This document shows, one piece after another, positions 1 to 8,642 of a DNA stretch of 64,000 nt. Under the pieces are notes generated by a model. The model ran no database searches and was not told the origin of the DNA. It saw only the letters and a program-made list of their open reading frames with translations. A program made the position numbers and the translations under genes. Source of the DNA: Sphingomonas qomolangmaensis (GTDB lineage: Bacteria; Pseudomonadota; Alphaproteobacteria; Sphingomonadales; Sphingomonadaceae); NCBI RefSeq assembly GCF_024496245.1, contig NZ_CP101740.1:1177501-1241500 (forward strand). Direction: 5' to 3'. The first letter of the stretch is position 1; every line of letters starts with the position of its first letter.

Positions 1-808
1 TCCGGCTGTCGGCGGGGTAGAGGAACACGCCACCGCGCTTGAGGATGCGGTGCACATCGGCGACCATCGATCCAGTCCATCGCATGTTATAGTCATGCCC
101 CGCCGGCCCGCTCGCGCCGGCGATGCACGCCTCGACATAGGCGGCCATCGACGGCGACCAGTGACGCTGGTTCGACATGTTGATCGCGAATTCGCGCTTG
201 CCCGCGGGCATCGTGATGTTCGCATCGCTCATCACCCACGACCCGACCTCGCGATCGAGCGTGAATTCGAACACCCCGGTGCCCACCGTCAGCACCAACA
301 GCGTCTGCGGCCCATAGATCGCATAGCCCGCGGCGACCTGGGTGTGGCCATGCTGGAGGAAATCGGCCTCGACGACTTCGCGCGTCGCCGATTCGGTCGG
401 GGCGTGGAGCACCGAGAAGATCGTCCCCACCGACAGCCCGACATCGATGTTGCTCGACCCGTCGATCGGATCGAACAGCAGCAGATATTCGCCCTTGGGG
501 AAGCGGTTCGGAATCAGGTGGATCGTCTCCATCTCTTCCGACGCCATCGCCGCGAGGTGGCCGCCCCATTCATTGGCGTCGAGCAGCATTTCGTTGGCGA
601 TCACGTCGAGCCGCTTCTGCACCTCCCCCTGAACATTCTCGCTGTCGAGGCTGCCGAGCACACCGCCCAATGCCCCGCGGCCGACCGAGTGGCTAATCGC
701 CTTGCACGCGCGGGCGACGATCTCGACCAGCAGGCGGAGCTCGCCCGGCAGCACGCCGGCGGTGCGCTGCTGCTCGATCAGGAACCGGCTCAATGTCGTG
801 CGCTTCAT
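1..808 (-). CDS. fbp: Class 1 fructose-1,6-bisphosphatase, C-terminus cut by window edge
   Basis: Hydrolyses fructose-1,6-bisphosphate to fructose-6-phosphate in gluconeogenesis (cytoplasm). The minus-strand reading frame opens with ATG at 806-808, preceded by a GGAAG ribosome site, and stays open to the window edge, giving about 269 residues; the family is usually about 330-340, so roughly 70 C-terminal residues are missing. Seen directly: the metal-binding motif [11 protein letters not shown], the segment [17 protein letters not shown] that carries metal-ligand glutamates, and the substrate-site stretch [18 protein letters not shown] near the cut end. These are diagnostic of class 1 FBPase, so the call is firm although the gene is incomplete. 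Confidence 0.93.
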   Translation of the reverse strand, partial: MKRTTLSRFLIEQQRTAGVLPGELRLLVEIVARACKAISHSVGRGALGGVLGSLDSENVQGEVQKRLDVIANEMLLDANEWGGHLAAMASEEMETIHLIPNRFPKGEYLLLFDPIDGSSNIDVGLSVGTIFSVLHAPTESATREVVEADFLQHGHTQVAAGYAIYGPQTLLVLTVGTGVFEFTLDREVGSWVMSDANITMPAGKREFAINMSNQRHWSPSMAAYVEACIAGASGPAGHDYNMRWTGSMVADVHRILKRGGVFLYPADSR

Positions 809-1005
809 TTGCTTCCTTCGTCGGATGTTCGGTACCGAATGTTCGCGCCAGCGTGGACCAGACCGCTACGCTTCGCCACCCCCGCCACGATCGAAAAATG
901 CGGTCGGCGGCGGCAGCGCGCTGCCGAGCCGGGCCAGATCGCGGTAGCGCGATCGCGGTCATCGGCTATTAGCCAGGATACGACTGGTGAAGAACGGATT
1001 GCGGT

Positions 1006-2304
1006 TTGGCGACGATAGCGACGAAGGCGATGCTGGCGGCGGGGGGCGCGCTGGCGCTTGTGGGGGGCGTGGCGGTGCTGCTGACCGGGCATGCCGCACC
1101 GACCGACGCGCCGGCCAATCCCACCGCGCCGCGCGCGGTCGAGCGGATGATGATCCCGCTCGCCGATGCACAGCCGTCGATCGTCGATTACGGCCGGCTC
1201 GAATCGCGGATCGCCGAGCTGATGCGCGAACGCGACATGGTGGGGCTCGCGATCGGCACGGTCGAGCAGGGCCGGGTTCGCTTCATCAAGGGCTATGGCG
1301 AAACGCTCGCCAGTTCGGGCGCGGCGGTGACCCCCGACACGGTCTTTCGCTGGGCGTCGGTGTCGAAGGGCGTCGCATCGGCGCTGGTGGTCGGGCTGGC
1401 CGAGGACGGCAAATTGTCGCTCGATGCGCCGCTTGCCTCGATGCGGACCACGCTCACCCTGCCCGGCGACGCGCGTAGCGTGACCGTTGCCGACCTGCTC
1501 TCGCATCGCCTGGGGCTGGTGCGCAACGCCTGGGACGACCGGCTCGAGGCGGGGCAGGATCCCAAGCTGCTGCGCGCATCGCTCGGAACCTTGGCGCAAT
1601 ATTGCCCGCCGGCGACCTGCTATGGCTATCAGAACATCGCCTTCGACGCTGCCAGCGAGCTGGTCGAACAAGCCACCGGCCAAGCCTATGCCAGCGTCGC
1701 GCAGGAGCGGCTGTTCGCCCCGCTGGGGATGACGACCGCCAGCGTCGGCCGCGCCGGACTGCAAGGCGCCAAGAGCTGGGCGCAGCCGCATCGCTGGAAC
1801 CGGACGCCGACGACGGTGAACGACAATTATTACCGCGTGCCCGCGGCGGGCGGGGTCAATTCGTCGATCCTCGACCTTACCCGCTGGATGCAGGCGCAAA
1901 TCGGCGACGCGCCCGCGATCCTGTCGCCCGCCGCGCTCGAGGCGATGCATCGCCCGCGCGTATCGACCCCGCCCAGGGGTCGCCGCGGCGCGATGGATCG
2001 CGCGCTGACCAATGCCGCCTATGGGCTTGGCTGGCGCAGCTACACTTATGCCGGTCATGCGCTGGTCGGGCATCGCGGATCGGTCGACGGCTATGGTTCG
2101 CTGGTGCTGTTTGATCCTGCCGAGAAAAGCGGGATCGTGATGCTGTGGAACAGCAACACGTCGAAGCCTGCGCGGCTGCAGCTCGAATTCTTCGACATGC
2201 TCTATCGCCTGCCGCCGACCGACTGGCTCGAGCTGCCGGTGCGGCCGAACGCGGCGACAACCGTCACCGCGGTCGCGCCATCGCCCGGCAAGGCCGCGCG
2301 ATAA
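1006..2304 (+). CDS. Serine hydrolase of the class C beta-lactamase/esterase superfamily
   Basis: Secreted or membrane-anchored penicillin-binding-protein-like serine hydrolase; substrate unknown (esterase, peptidase or transpeptidase-like). A hydrophobic N-terminal segment (about residues 9-27) looks like an uncleaved anchor or signal peptide. The three superfamily motifs are visible: SxxK as SVSK in FRWASVSKG, YxN as YQN in CYGYQN, and HRG in GHRGSVDGYG in place of KTG. About 432 aa, normal for the family. The start is uncertain: TTG at 1006 keeps a lysine before the hydrophobic core, while ATG at 1030 lies inside it; neither has a well-spaced ribosome site. It is divergent from fbp and convergent with arsH. 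The HRG box argues against calling it a true beta-lactamase. Confidence 0.85.
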   Translation: MATIATKAMLAAGGALALVGGVAVLLTGHAAPTDAPANPTAPRAVERMMIPLADAQPSIVDYGRLESRIAELMRERDMVGLAIGTVEQGRVRFIKGYGETLASSGAAVTPDTVFRWASVSKGVASALVVGLAEDGKLSLDAPLASMRTTLTLPGDARSVTVADLLSHRLGLVRNAWDDRLEAGQDPKLLRASLGTLAQYCPPATCYGYQNIAFDAASELVEQATGQAYASVAQERLFAPLGMTTASVGRAGLQGAKSWAQPHRWNRTPTTVNDNYYRVPAAGGVNSSILDLTRWMQAQIGDAPAILSPAALEAMHRPRVSTPPRGRRGAMDRALTNAAYGLGWRSYTYAGHALVGHRGSVDGYGSLVLFDPAEKSGIVMLWNSNTSKPARLQLEFFDMLYRLPPTDWLELPVRPNAATTVTAVAPSPGKAAR

Positions 2305-2321
2305 CCAACTGAACCGCCCGG

Positions 2322-3080
2322 TCACGCCGGTCGGCTGCCCTGCGCGCCGATCGCGATGCTCGAAAGGTCGGTGGCCGCGTCGATCGGCACGCCGGCCTGC
2401 TTGCGCTCCGAATAGCGATCGACCAGCGCTGTCGCATGCGGTCGCATCAGCACGGTGAAGCGCACCAGCTCCTCCATCACGTCGACGATCCGGTCATAAT
2501 AGCTCGATGGCTTCATCCGCCCGGCATCGTCGAACTCGTCGAACGCCTTGGCGACCGAGGATTGGTTGGGGATGGTGAACATCCGCATCCAGCGGCCGAG
2601 CACGCGCAGCGTGTTGACGCTGTTGAACGATTGCGACCCCGCCGACACCTGCATCACCGCGAGCGTCCGCCCCTGCGTCGGCCGCATTCCGCCCATCGCC
2701 AGCGGCAGATGATCGATCTGCGCCTTCATCACCCCGGTGATCTGACCGTGCCGCTCGGGGCTGCACCAGACTTGCCCCTCGGACCACAAAGACAATTGGC
2801 GCAGTTCGTGGACCGCGGGATGGTCGTCGCCCGCCACCTGATCGGGCAGCGGCAGCGTCGAGGGGTCGAAGATCCGCGTCTCGCAGCCGAAGAATTGGAG
2901 CAACCGCGCCGCCTCCTCGACGCAAAGCCGCGAGTAGGAGCGTTCGCGCAGGCTGCCATAGAGCAGCAGGATGCGCGGCGGCGGGTCGGCGGGGCCGAGG
3001 CCGGCGCCGGGCCGGTCGAACACATAAAGGCGATCGAGCGCTGGGAGGTGATCGGGGTCGGCGAGCGTGCGTAGCGGCAA
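2322..3080 (-). CDS. arsH: Arsenical resistance flavoprotein ArsH
   Basis: NADPH-dependent FMN reductase of the ArsH family. Members oxidise trivalent organoarsenicals to less toxic pentavalent forms and also reduce azo dyes or quinones. The flavodoxin-like FMN loop is seen as [13 protein letters not shown] near residue 40, and the family segments [17 protein letters not shown] and [14 protein letters not shown] are intact. 252 aa, typical length. The start is TTG at 3078-3080 with GGAG eight bases upstream; it begins 13 bp after the acr3 stop, so it is the last gene of the ars operon. The operon context makes the assignment strong. Confidence 0.95.
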   Translation of the reverse strand: MPLRTLADPDHLPALDRLYVFDRPGAGLGPADPPPRILLLYGSLRERSYSRLCVEEAARLLQFFGCETRIFDPSTLPLPDQVAGDDHPAVHELRQLSLWSEGQVWCSPERHGQITGVMKAQIDHLPLAMGGMRPTQGRTLAVMQVSAGSQSFNSVNTLRVLGRWMRMFTIPNQSSVAKAFDEFDDAGRMKPSSYYDRIVDVMEELVRFTVLMRPHATALVDRYSERKQAGVPIDAATDLSSIAIGAQGSRPA

Positions 3081-3093
3081 GATATCGTCTCCG

Positions 3094-4158
3094 TCAGGCG
3101 GGGGCGGTGGCGGAAAACCAGCGCCGGCCCAGCCGCAGCGCGACGTGCACCAGCAGGATCAGCACCGGCACCTCGACCAGCGGCCCGATCACCGCGGCGA
3201 AGGCCACCGGCGAGGCTAGCCCGAACGCGGCGATGGCGACCGCGATCGCCAGCTCGAAATTATTGCCCGACGCGGTGAAGGCGATCGCGGTGGTGCGCGG
3301 ATAATCGGCCTGGATCAGCTTGCCCATGAAGAAGCTGATCAGGAACTGGACAACGAAATAGATCGTCAGCGGGATCGCGATCCGGATCGCGTCGAACGGC
3401 AACCGGACGACGTCGCCGCCCTTGAGCGTGAACATCGCGGTGATGGTGAACAACAACGCCGCCAGCGTGATCGGCCCGATCCGCGGCAGGAAGCTGGTCT
3501 CGTACCAGTCGTTCCCGCGCTTCGCGACCAGCCACTTGCGCGTGACGAACCCCGCCAGGAACGGCAGCCCCAGATAGATCAGCACCGCCTCGGCGATCGT
3601 CCAGAAGCTGACATCGATCACGCTGCCCTCGAGCCCGAACAGCGGCGGAAGGACGGTGAGGAACAGCCAGGCATAGACGCTGAAGAACGCGATCTGGAAG
3701 ATCGAATTGAAGGCGACCAGCCCCGCGACATATTGATTGTCGCCCTTCGCCAGCTGGTTCCACACCAGCACCATCGCGATGCAGCGCGCCAGGCCGATCA
3801 AGATCACCCCGGTCATATATTCGGGATAATCGCGCAGGAAGATGACCGCGAGCGCGAACATTAAGGTCGGCCCGATCAGCCAGTTCTGCACCAGCGACAG
3901 CATCAGCACCCGCTTGTCGGCAAAGACCTTGGGCAGGTCTTCATAGCGCACGCGCGCCAGCGGCGGGTACATCATCAGGATCAGCCCGATCGCGATCGGC
4001 ACGTTGGTGGTGCCGACCGACAGGCTATTGAGCGCCGTGGGCAGGCCGGTGAAGATCGTGCCGAGCAGCACCCCCAGCGCCATCGCCGCGAAGATCCACA
4101 GCGTCAGCCAGCGATCGAGAAAGCCCAGCCGCTCGGGCTTGGAGAGCTGCTCGGTCAT
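3094..4158 (-). CDS. acr3: ACR3-family arsenite efflux permease
   Basis: Inner-membrane As(III) exporter of the ACR3/BART superfamily, about ten transmembrane segments, 354 aa. Two residues known to be essential in ACR3 are present: the membrane cysteine in GLARCIAMV (about C126) and the glutamate in [11 protein letters not shown] (about E302). The ATG at 4156-4158 overlaps the stop of the upstream arsenate reductase by 4 bp (ATGA), implying translational coupling. The frame stays open further upstream, but that extension lies wholly within the reductase gene and is not credible. It exports the arsenite made by the preceding gene. Often annotated arsB in genomes, although unrelated to the ArsB fold. 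Confidence 0.95.
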   Translation of the reverse strand: MTEQLSKPERLGFLDRWLTLWIFAAMALGVLLGTIFTGLPTALNSLSVGTTNVPIAIGLILMMYPPLARVRYEDLPKVFADKRVLMLSLVQNWLIGPTLMFALAVIFLRDYPEYMTGVILIGLARCIAMVLVWNQLAKGDNQYVAGLVAFNSIFQIAFFSVYAWLFLTVLPPLFGLEGSVIDVSFWTIAEAVLIYLGLPFLAGFVTRKWLVAKRGNDWYETSFLPRIGPITLAALLFTITAMFTLKGGDVVRLPFDAIRIAIPLTIYFVVQFLISFFMGKLIQADYPRTTAIAFTASGNNFELAIAVAIAAFGLASPVAFAAVIGPLVEVPVLILLVHVALRLGRRWFSATAPA

Positions 4159-5102
4159 CGCACCTTCGCCCCGCTGTCGTCGGTAACGCGTTCGCCATCT
4201 TCCTTGGTGAAGGCACCGCGTTGCGCCACGGGCAGGATGTCGAGCACCACTTCCGATGGGCGGCACAGGCGAACGCCGAGCGGCGTCACCACCAACGGTC
4301 GGTTGATGAGGATCGGATGCGCGATCATCGCGTCGATCAGCGCTTCGTCGTCCAGGCTATCGTCCCCCAGCCCGAGTTCGGCAAAGGGGGTGCCCTTTTC
4401 GCGCAGCAGCGCGCGAGGGCTAAGCCCGGCGCGCGCGATCAGATCGACCAGCATTGCGCGCGACGGCGGGGTCTTCAGATACTCGATCACCTCGGGCTCG
4501 ATCCCGGCGTTGCGGATCATCGCCAGCGTGTTGCGCGACGTGCCGCAGGCGGGGTTGTGGTAGATGGTCACCCCCTGCGCGCCTTCGGCCTGGCGGCGGG
4601 CCTCGTCGGTCGAGCCGATCTCGCCGCCGATCCGGCGAAGCGCATGTTGCGCCTGCTCGCGATCGAGCCCGGCGATCGGCAGCGCGACCAGCCGGTCGAT
4701 CCGCGCTTCCATCTGGCGATAGGCCTCTAGGAAGGCGGCTTCCTGCTGCTCGGGCGGCGCGGCGGCGGGGTCGTCGATCCCCCAATGCGCCTTGAGCGGG
4801 GTGCCGGGCCAGACCGGGCAGACTTCGCCCGCGGCATTGTCGCACACCGTCACGACGATATCGATCGTCGGCGCGTCGGGGCCGGCGAACGCGTCCCAGC
4901 TTTTCGACCGATAGCCATCGATCGGCAGCCCGGCCCGCCGCAAGGTTTCGAGCGCCTGGGGGTGGACGTAGCCCTTGGGAAAGCTTCCCGCGCTGAGCGA
5001 CCGGAACCGACCGCCGCCCTTATGCGCCAGCAGCGCCTCGGCAAGGATCGAGCGCGCGGAATTGCCCGTGCATAGAAACAGCACGGTGATGGGATCGGTC
5101 AC
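4155..5102 (-). CDS. arsC: Two-domain arsenate reductase: thioredoxin-type ArsC fused to glutaredoxin-type ArsC
   Basis: About 315 aa, twice the length of either single enzyme. Residues ~1-145 are a low-molecular-weight phosphatase-fold ArsC: P-loop [10 protein letters not shown] (C11, R17) and the redox pair in [11 protein letters not shown] (C87, C95). Residues ~178-295 are a glutaredoxin-dependent ArsC of the R773 type: [12 protein letters not shown] (C186) and [20 protein letters not shown] with the anion-binding arginines. Both active sites look intact, so one chain may reduce arsenate by two chemistries. Start: GTG at 5100-5102 has GAAGGA seven bases upstream; an in-frame ATG at 5127-5129, overlapping the arsR stop, has no ribosome site. 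The stop overlaps the acr3 start. The fusion is visible directly; dual activity is inferred. Confidence 0.92.
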   Translation of the reverse strand: MTDPITVLFLCTGNSARSILAEALLAHKGGGRFRSLSAGSFPKGYVHPQALETLRRAGLPIDGYRSKSWDAFAGPDAPTIDIVVTVCDNAAGEVCPVWPGTPLKAHWGIDDPAAAPPEQQEAAFLEAYRQMEARIDRLVALPIAGLDREQAQHALRRIGGEIGSTDEARRQAEGAQGVTIYHNPACGTSRNTLAMIRNAGIEPEVIEYLKTPPSRAMLVDLIARAGLSPRALLREKGTPFAELGLGDDSLDDEALIDAMIAHPILINRPLVVTPLGVRLCRPSEVVLDILPVAQRGAFTKEDGERVTDDSGAKVR

Positions 5103-5128
5103 GTCGGCATCCTTCGGCAATGGAGGCA

Positions 5129-5458
5129 TCAGCAGCAGGCAAGTTCGGCGATCAGGCCATCGCAAAGCGCCGGGCTCCCGCCGCAACAATCCTTGGCGAG
5201 GAACAGCATCATCGCGCGCAGCCGTGCGATGTCGGCGCGCTGGATCATCTGGCGCCCGCGCTTCTCGGGCTTCACGAGTTCGGCGGCGACGAGCACCGCG
5301 AGATGCGTCGAAAAGGTGCTCTGGCCAAGCTGCGTCGCGGCAACGAGGTCGCCGGTCGAGAGCCCGTCGGGCTCGGCGCGCACCAGCAAGCGGAACGCGG
5401 CGAGCCGCGTCGGATGCGACAGCGCGGCAAGACAGACCAGGGCGTCTTCATCGTTCAT
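5129..5458 (-). CDS. arsR: ArsR-family arsenite-responsive repressor
   Basis: Small winged-helix repressor (109 aa) expected to release DNA when it binds As(III). The helix-turn-helix region TQLGQSTFSTHLAVLVAAEL is followed by the wing. It lacks the ELCVCDL metal site of plasmid ArsR and has C-terminal cysteines in KDCCGGSPALC (C91, C92, C99). This resembles the Acidithiobacillus-type ArsR, whose three-coordinate As(III) site lies at the C-terminus. First gene of the leftward ars operon. Its 5' side faces a palindrome at 5492-5515 shared with the divergent FMN-reductase gene, so it probably controls both directions. Confidence 0.93.
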   Translation of the reverse strand: MNDEDALVCLAALSHPTRLAAFRLLVRAEPDGLSTGDLVAATQLGQSTFSTHLAVLVAAELVKPEKRGRQMIQRADIARLRAMMLFLAKDCCGGSPALCDGLIAELACC

Positions 5459-5491
5459 GCATCGGCATTATGCGATGGATGCGGCCAGCGC

Positions 5492-5515
5492 AACCATCGT
5501 TATTTGCCGATGGTT
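5492..5515. promoter_or_regulatory. Candidate ArsR operator between divergent genes
   Basis: Perfect inverted repeat with 8-bp arms, AACCATCG and CGATGGTT, separated by TTATTTGC, in the 113-bp gap between arsR and the FMN reductase. A further CGATGG half-site lies at 5474-5479. The position and symmetry fit a repressor operator; binding by the adjacent ArsR is inferred. Confidence 0.5.
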
Positions 5516-5571
5516 ATGATAGGCATGGGTCGGATCGAATGCAGGCTGATCCGAGCGGAGCAAGCGACAAC

Positions 5572-6225
5572 ATGGCGAACGACATTTTGGTAATCCTCGG
5601 ATCGGAGCGGACCTCTGGGCCGCCCCACCCGCCGCGTTTGGGTGCGCGGGTCGCGGCTGCCTGCATGCGGCGCCTGCGCGACAAGGATATCGAAGCGGCG
5701 CTGATCGATCCGCTCGAGATCGATCTGCCGCACCCGTTCAAGCCGCACTTCGCCTATGCCCCGCGCGATCGTCCCGATGCGCTCGAACGGCTAGCAGACC
5801 AGATCGCGACTGCCGACGGCTATGTCATGGTCAGCCCCGAATATAACCACCTGATGAGCCCGGTGCTCAGCGACCTGCTCAACCACTTCGGCAGCTCGCT
5901 ATTCTCCTACAAGCCGAGTGCGATCGTAACCTATTCGGCGGGGCAATGGGGCGGCACGCGCGCGGCGGTGAGCATGCGGACCTTCCTGTCCGAGCTGGGG
6001 TGTCTCCCCGTTTCGGCGATGATCCACGTGCCACACGCACAGGACGTATTCGAAGAAGGTGGCGAATACCCCGCCGGCGTCGAGGCGGCGCGATGGGACG
6101 GCTATCTCGACCGCACCCTCGACCAGCTATGCTGGTGGTCGACCGCGGCCGCGCGGCAACGGAGCGAAGGCGGCGAGCGTCCGGGGGCGTTCGTCACGAA
6201 TCCGAGCGAACGAAACGCGCCGTAA
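5572..6225 (+). CDS. NADPH-dependent FMN reductase family protein
   Basis: Flavodoxin-fold reductase of about 217 aa. The N-terminus reads MANDILVILGSERTSG, and the family signature VSPEYNHLMSPVLSDLLNHF (the S-P-E-Y-N flavin-site motif) is clear, followed by TYSAGQWGGTRA. Related to azo/quinone and chromate-type reductases. ATG at 5572 gives the natural N-terminus; the same frame is open far upstream but that part is antisense to arsR and the reductase. Divergent from arsR with the operator-like palindrome between them, so a role in arsenic or redox stress is plausible. The precise substrate is unknown. Confidence 0.82.
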   Translation: MANDILVILGSERTSGPPHPPRLGARVAAACMRRLRDKDIEAALIDPLEIDLPHPFKPHFAYAPRDRPDALERLADQIATADGYVMVSPEYNHLMSPVLSDLLNHFGSSLFSYKPSAIVTYSAGQWGGTRAAVSMRTFLSELGCLPVSAMIHVPHAQDVFEEGGEYPAGVEAARWDGYLDRTLDQLCWWSTAAARQRSEGGERPGAFVTNPSERNAP

Positions 6226-6398
6226 AAACCTGGATGGCGTCGGCTGACCCGCACTTCGCAACAGGGGTATACGCCCCGCAGCGGCATTGCATCTCGCGCC
6301 GCCGCCGTCCAATCAGACGCGATGCTGAGCCGCCGCTACATCGATACCGATCGCCATGCCGTCGATCAGACCCGACACGACATCGAAGCGGAGCCGTC

Positions 6399-8189
6399 GT
6401 GACAGCCCCCTCCCCCCATGCGATCGGCGCGATCCTGCTGACGATCGCGATGTTCTATGGCTTCGTTTCAGGCCGGGCGCGGGTCGAGATCATCTCGCTG
6501 CTGACGATCAGTGCGATCGCGCTCGGGCTCTATTCGTTTCCGCTGCCAGGCCAGGCGCCAACCGACGGGCTTCGCCTCGCCTTCGAGGGGTTCGGCCACT
6601 ATGCGCTCATCACGATCTGCGCGCTGATGATCCTGGGGCGCGGGCTCGTCACCACCGGCGCGCTCGAACCAGCGTCGCGGCTGCTGACGCGCGTATGGCG
6701 ATTCAACCGGCAGGTCGGCCTGCTCGTGACGCTGTTGCTGGCGATGGCGATGAGCATGCTGGTCAACGATACCCCGGTGCTGGTGCTGCTGTTGCCGATC
6801 ATGGCCGCGATCGCCGCCAATGGCGGGATGGCGGCGTCCAAGACACTGATCCCGATCAACAGCGCGGTGCTGATCGGCGGGATGGCGACGACGATCGGGA
6901 CCTCAACCAACCTGTTGGTGGTCTCGATCGCGACCGATCTCGGGCTGCCGCCGATGAGCGTGTTCCACTTCACCCCGATCGTACTGATGGCCGCCGCGGT
7001 GGCGCTGCCCTTCATCTGGTTGGTGATGCCGCGGTTGCTGCCCGACAATTCGGTGGCGGCGGGCAACGAGCCCAGGCGCTTCAACGCCACCCTGCGCCTG
7101 GGGGGCACGTCGGTGGCGCGCGATCTCGACATAGACGGGCTGCAGAAGCTCCTCCCGCCCGAGATCGACATTCGCGCGCCGCAATCGCAGGGCCGACTGC
7201 CGGTCAGCGGCACCCATGCCGCGCTCGAGGAAGCGATGCGCGTGCTGGGCGCGACGGCAGCGCCGGCCTGGCTGATGGATCGGCTGCACGACGGCTATGG
7301 CCGGACCGGCGAGGATCTGACCGTGGTCGAGCTGTCCATCGCCAAGGATTCGGGGTTGATCGGCCGCGGCATGGCGACCGCCAACGTCGCCGAGCGCTAT
7401 AATGTCGCGTTGCTCGGCGTCCACGACGCCAAGCGAATCCGGTACGACACCTGGGGGCCGTTGCCGCATCCCGGCGCCGAGCCTGTCTTCGGCGAGGGCG
7501 ATATCCTGCTGGCGACCGGCGCGATGCCCGATCTGCAGGCGTTCGCGCGCGCCGAAAGCCTGCTCGTCCTCGAAGGTGCCAAGGAACTGCCGCGCACCGC
7601 CAAGGCACCGCTTGCGCTGGCGATCATGGCCGGCGCGGTCATCCCCGCGAGCATCGGCGTGGTGCCGATCGCGATTTCGGCGCTGGCGGGGGCGATCGTG
7701 ATGTTCGTCACCGGCTGCGTCCGCTTCGACCGGATCGGCCGCGCCCTGTCGGCCAAGGTGATCGTGCTGGTCGCCGCGAGCATCGCGATCGGCCGAATCA
7801 TTCTCGACAGCGGCGCCGCCGAATGGCTCAGCAGCCTGATGGCGATCGGCTTGCAATATCTTCCCGCCGCCGCCGTGCTCGGCGCAGTCATGCTGTTCGT
7901 CACCATCCTCACCAATTTCGCATCGAACACCACCGCGGCGGCGGTGGGCACGCCGATCGCGTTCAGCCTGGGCCAAAAGCTCGGCATCCCGGTCGAGCCG
8001 CTGGTGCTCGCCGTGCTGTTCGGCTGCAATCTTTGCTACGCCACGCCGGTGGCGTACCAGACCAACATGCTGATCATGTCCGCCGGCGACTATAAGTTCG
8101 GGGATTATACCAAGACCGGCCTGCCCTTGGTGGCGATCATGATCGTCACGCTGTCGGGACTGCTGGTATACCGATACGGGCTGTATTGA
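6399..8189 (+). CDS. SLC13/CitT-type permease with central TrkA-C (RCK_C) regulatory region
   Basis: Inner-membrane transporter of the ion-transporter superfamily, 596 aa. N-terminal helices include MLVNDTPVLVLLLPIMAAIA and INSAVLIGGMATTIGTSTNL, matching the NDTP/GTSTN substrate and Na+ sites of SLC13 carriers. A soluble middle region (about residues 225-390) resembles paired TrkA-C domains (DLTVVELSIAKDSGLIGRGM, GDILLATGAMPDLQAF). C-terminal helices include TILTNFASNTTAAAVGTPIA, the second N-T repeat. Start GTG at 6399 with GGAG seven bases upstream; no ATG fits. Substrate not predictable: dicarboxylate, sulfate or another oxyanion. A role with the ars genes is only suggested by proximity. 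Confidence 0.85.
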   Translation: MTAPSPHAIGAILLTIAMFYGFVSGRARVEIISLLTISAIALGLYSFPLPGQAPTDGLRLAFEGFGHYALITICALMILGRGLVTTGALEPASRLLTRVWRFNRQVGLLVTLLLAMAMSMLVNDTPVLVLLLPIMAAIAANGGMAASKTLIPINSAVLIGGMATTIGTSTNLLVVSIATDLGLPPMSVFHFTPIVLMAAAVALPFIWLVMPRLLPDNSVAAGNEPRRFNATLRLGGTSVARDLDIDGLQKLLPPEIDIRAPQSQGRLPVSGTHAALEEAMRVLGATAAPAWLMDRLHDGYGRTGEDLTVVELSIAKDSGLIGRGMATANVAERYNVALLGVHDAKRIRYDTWGPLPHPGAEPVFGEGDILLATGAMPDLQAFARAESLLVLEGAKELPRTAKAPLALAIMAGAVIPASIGVVPIAISALAGAIVMFVTGCVRFDRIGRALSAKVIVLVAASIAIGRIILDSGAAEWLSSLMAIGLQYLPAAAVLGAVMLFVTILTNFASNTTAAAVGTPIAFSLGQKLGIPVEPLVLAVLFGCNLCYATPVAYQTNMLIMSAGDYKFGDYTKTGLPLVAIMIVTLSGLLVYRYGLY

Positions 8190-8397
8190 GGATTTTCCCG
8201 TCAACACGCGGCGCTGGGCGCTAACCTGCCGCAGACGCCTGCCGCTCGCGCGGGACCGACGTCGGCTGGTCCGCGGCAGAAGTCACCGAATCCGCGTCCG
8301 CCATGTCGAGATCGCGCTTGAGAACGGGCTAGAGCGCCATACAGCGTAAACCGCGTGTAAAGGTCTCAACGACTTTGGTAGCCAAGTCATTGAAAAG

Positions 8398-8475
<78 letters not shown>

Positions 8476-8565
8476 ACGCGCCAGCCCCTAGCCGGATAGC
8501 GGCGGGGCTGGCAACCGAAATACTGCACCGACCGGCTGCGGCGCAAAACTTGGGTGCGTTTAGCG

Positions 8566-8642
8566 TGGTGGGCCCGGCAGGACTTGAACCCGCAACCTAG
8601 CCGTTATGAGCGGCCAGCTCTAACCAGTTGAGCTACAGGCCC
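8566..8642 (-). tRNA. tRNA with CAT anticodon, probably tRNA-Ile2
   Basis: 77 nt with encoded CCA. The acceptor GGGCCTG pairs with CGGGCCC, the anticodon loop is CTCATAA (anticodon CAT) and the T-loop is TTCAAGT. An elongator tRNA-Met is the alternative. The acceptor is like the one I recall for alphaproteobacterial tRNA-Ile(GAT), which favours Ile2, where C34 is converted to lysidine by TilS. Its 5' 23 bases overlap the 3' end of the deacetylase gene on the same strand. Confidence 0.85.

Noticed and set aside
1006..2304. Beta-lactamase resistance gene
   Set aside because: The third motif is HRG instead of KTG and the context is not resistance; esterase-like roles are more likely.
805..2325. 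Long antisense open frame (506 aa) on the minus strand
   Set aside because: Its protein is Arg/His/Gln-rich without domains and lies opposite the serine hydrolase; typical of high-GC shadow frames.
4155..5102. Two separate arsC genes with a sequencing frameshift
   Set aside because: The frame is continuous through the linker with normal codon use and no stop or second start with a ribosome site.
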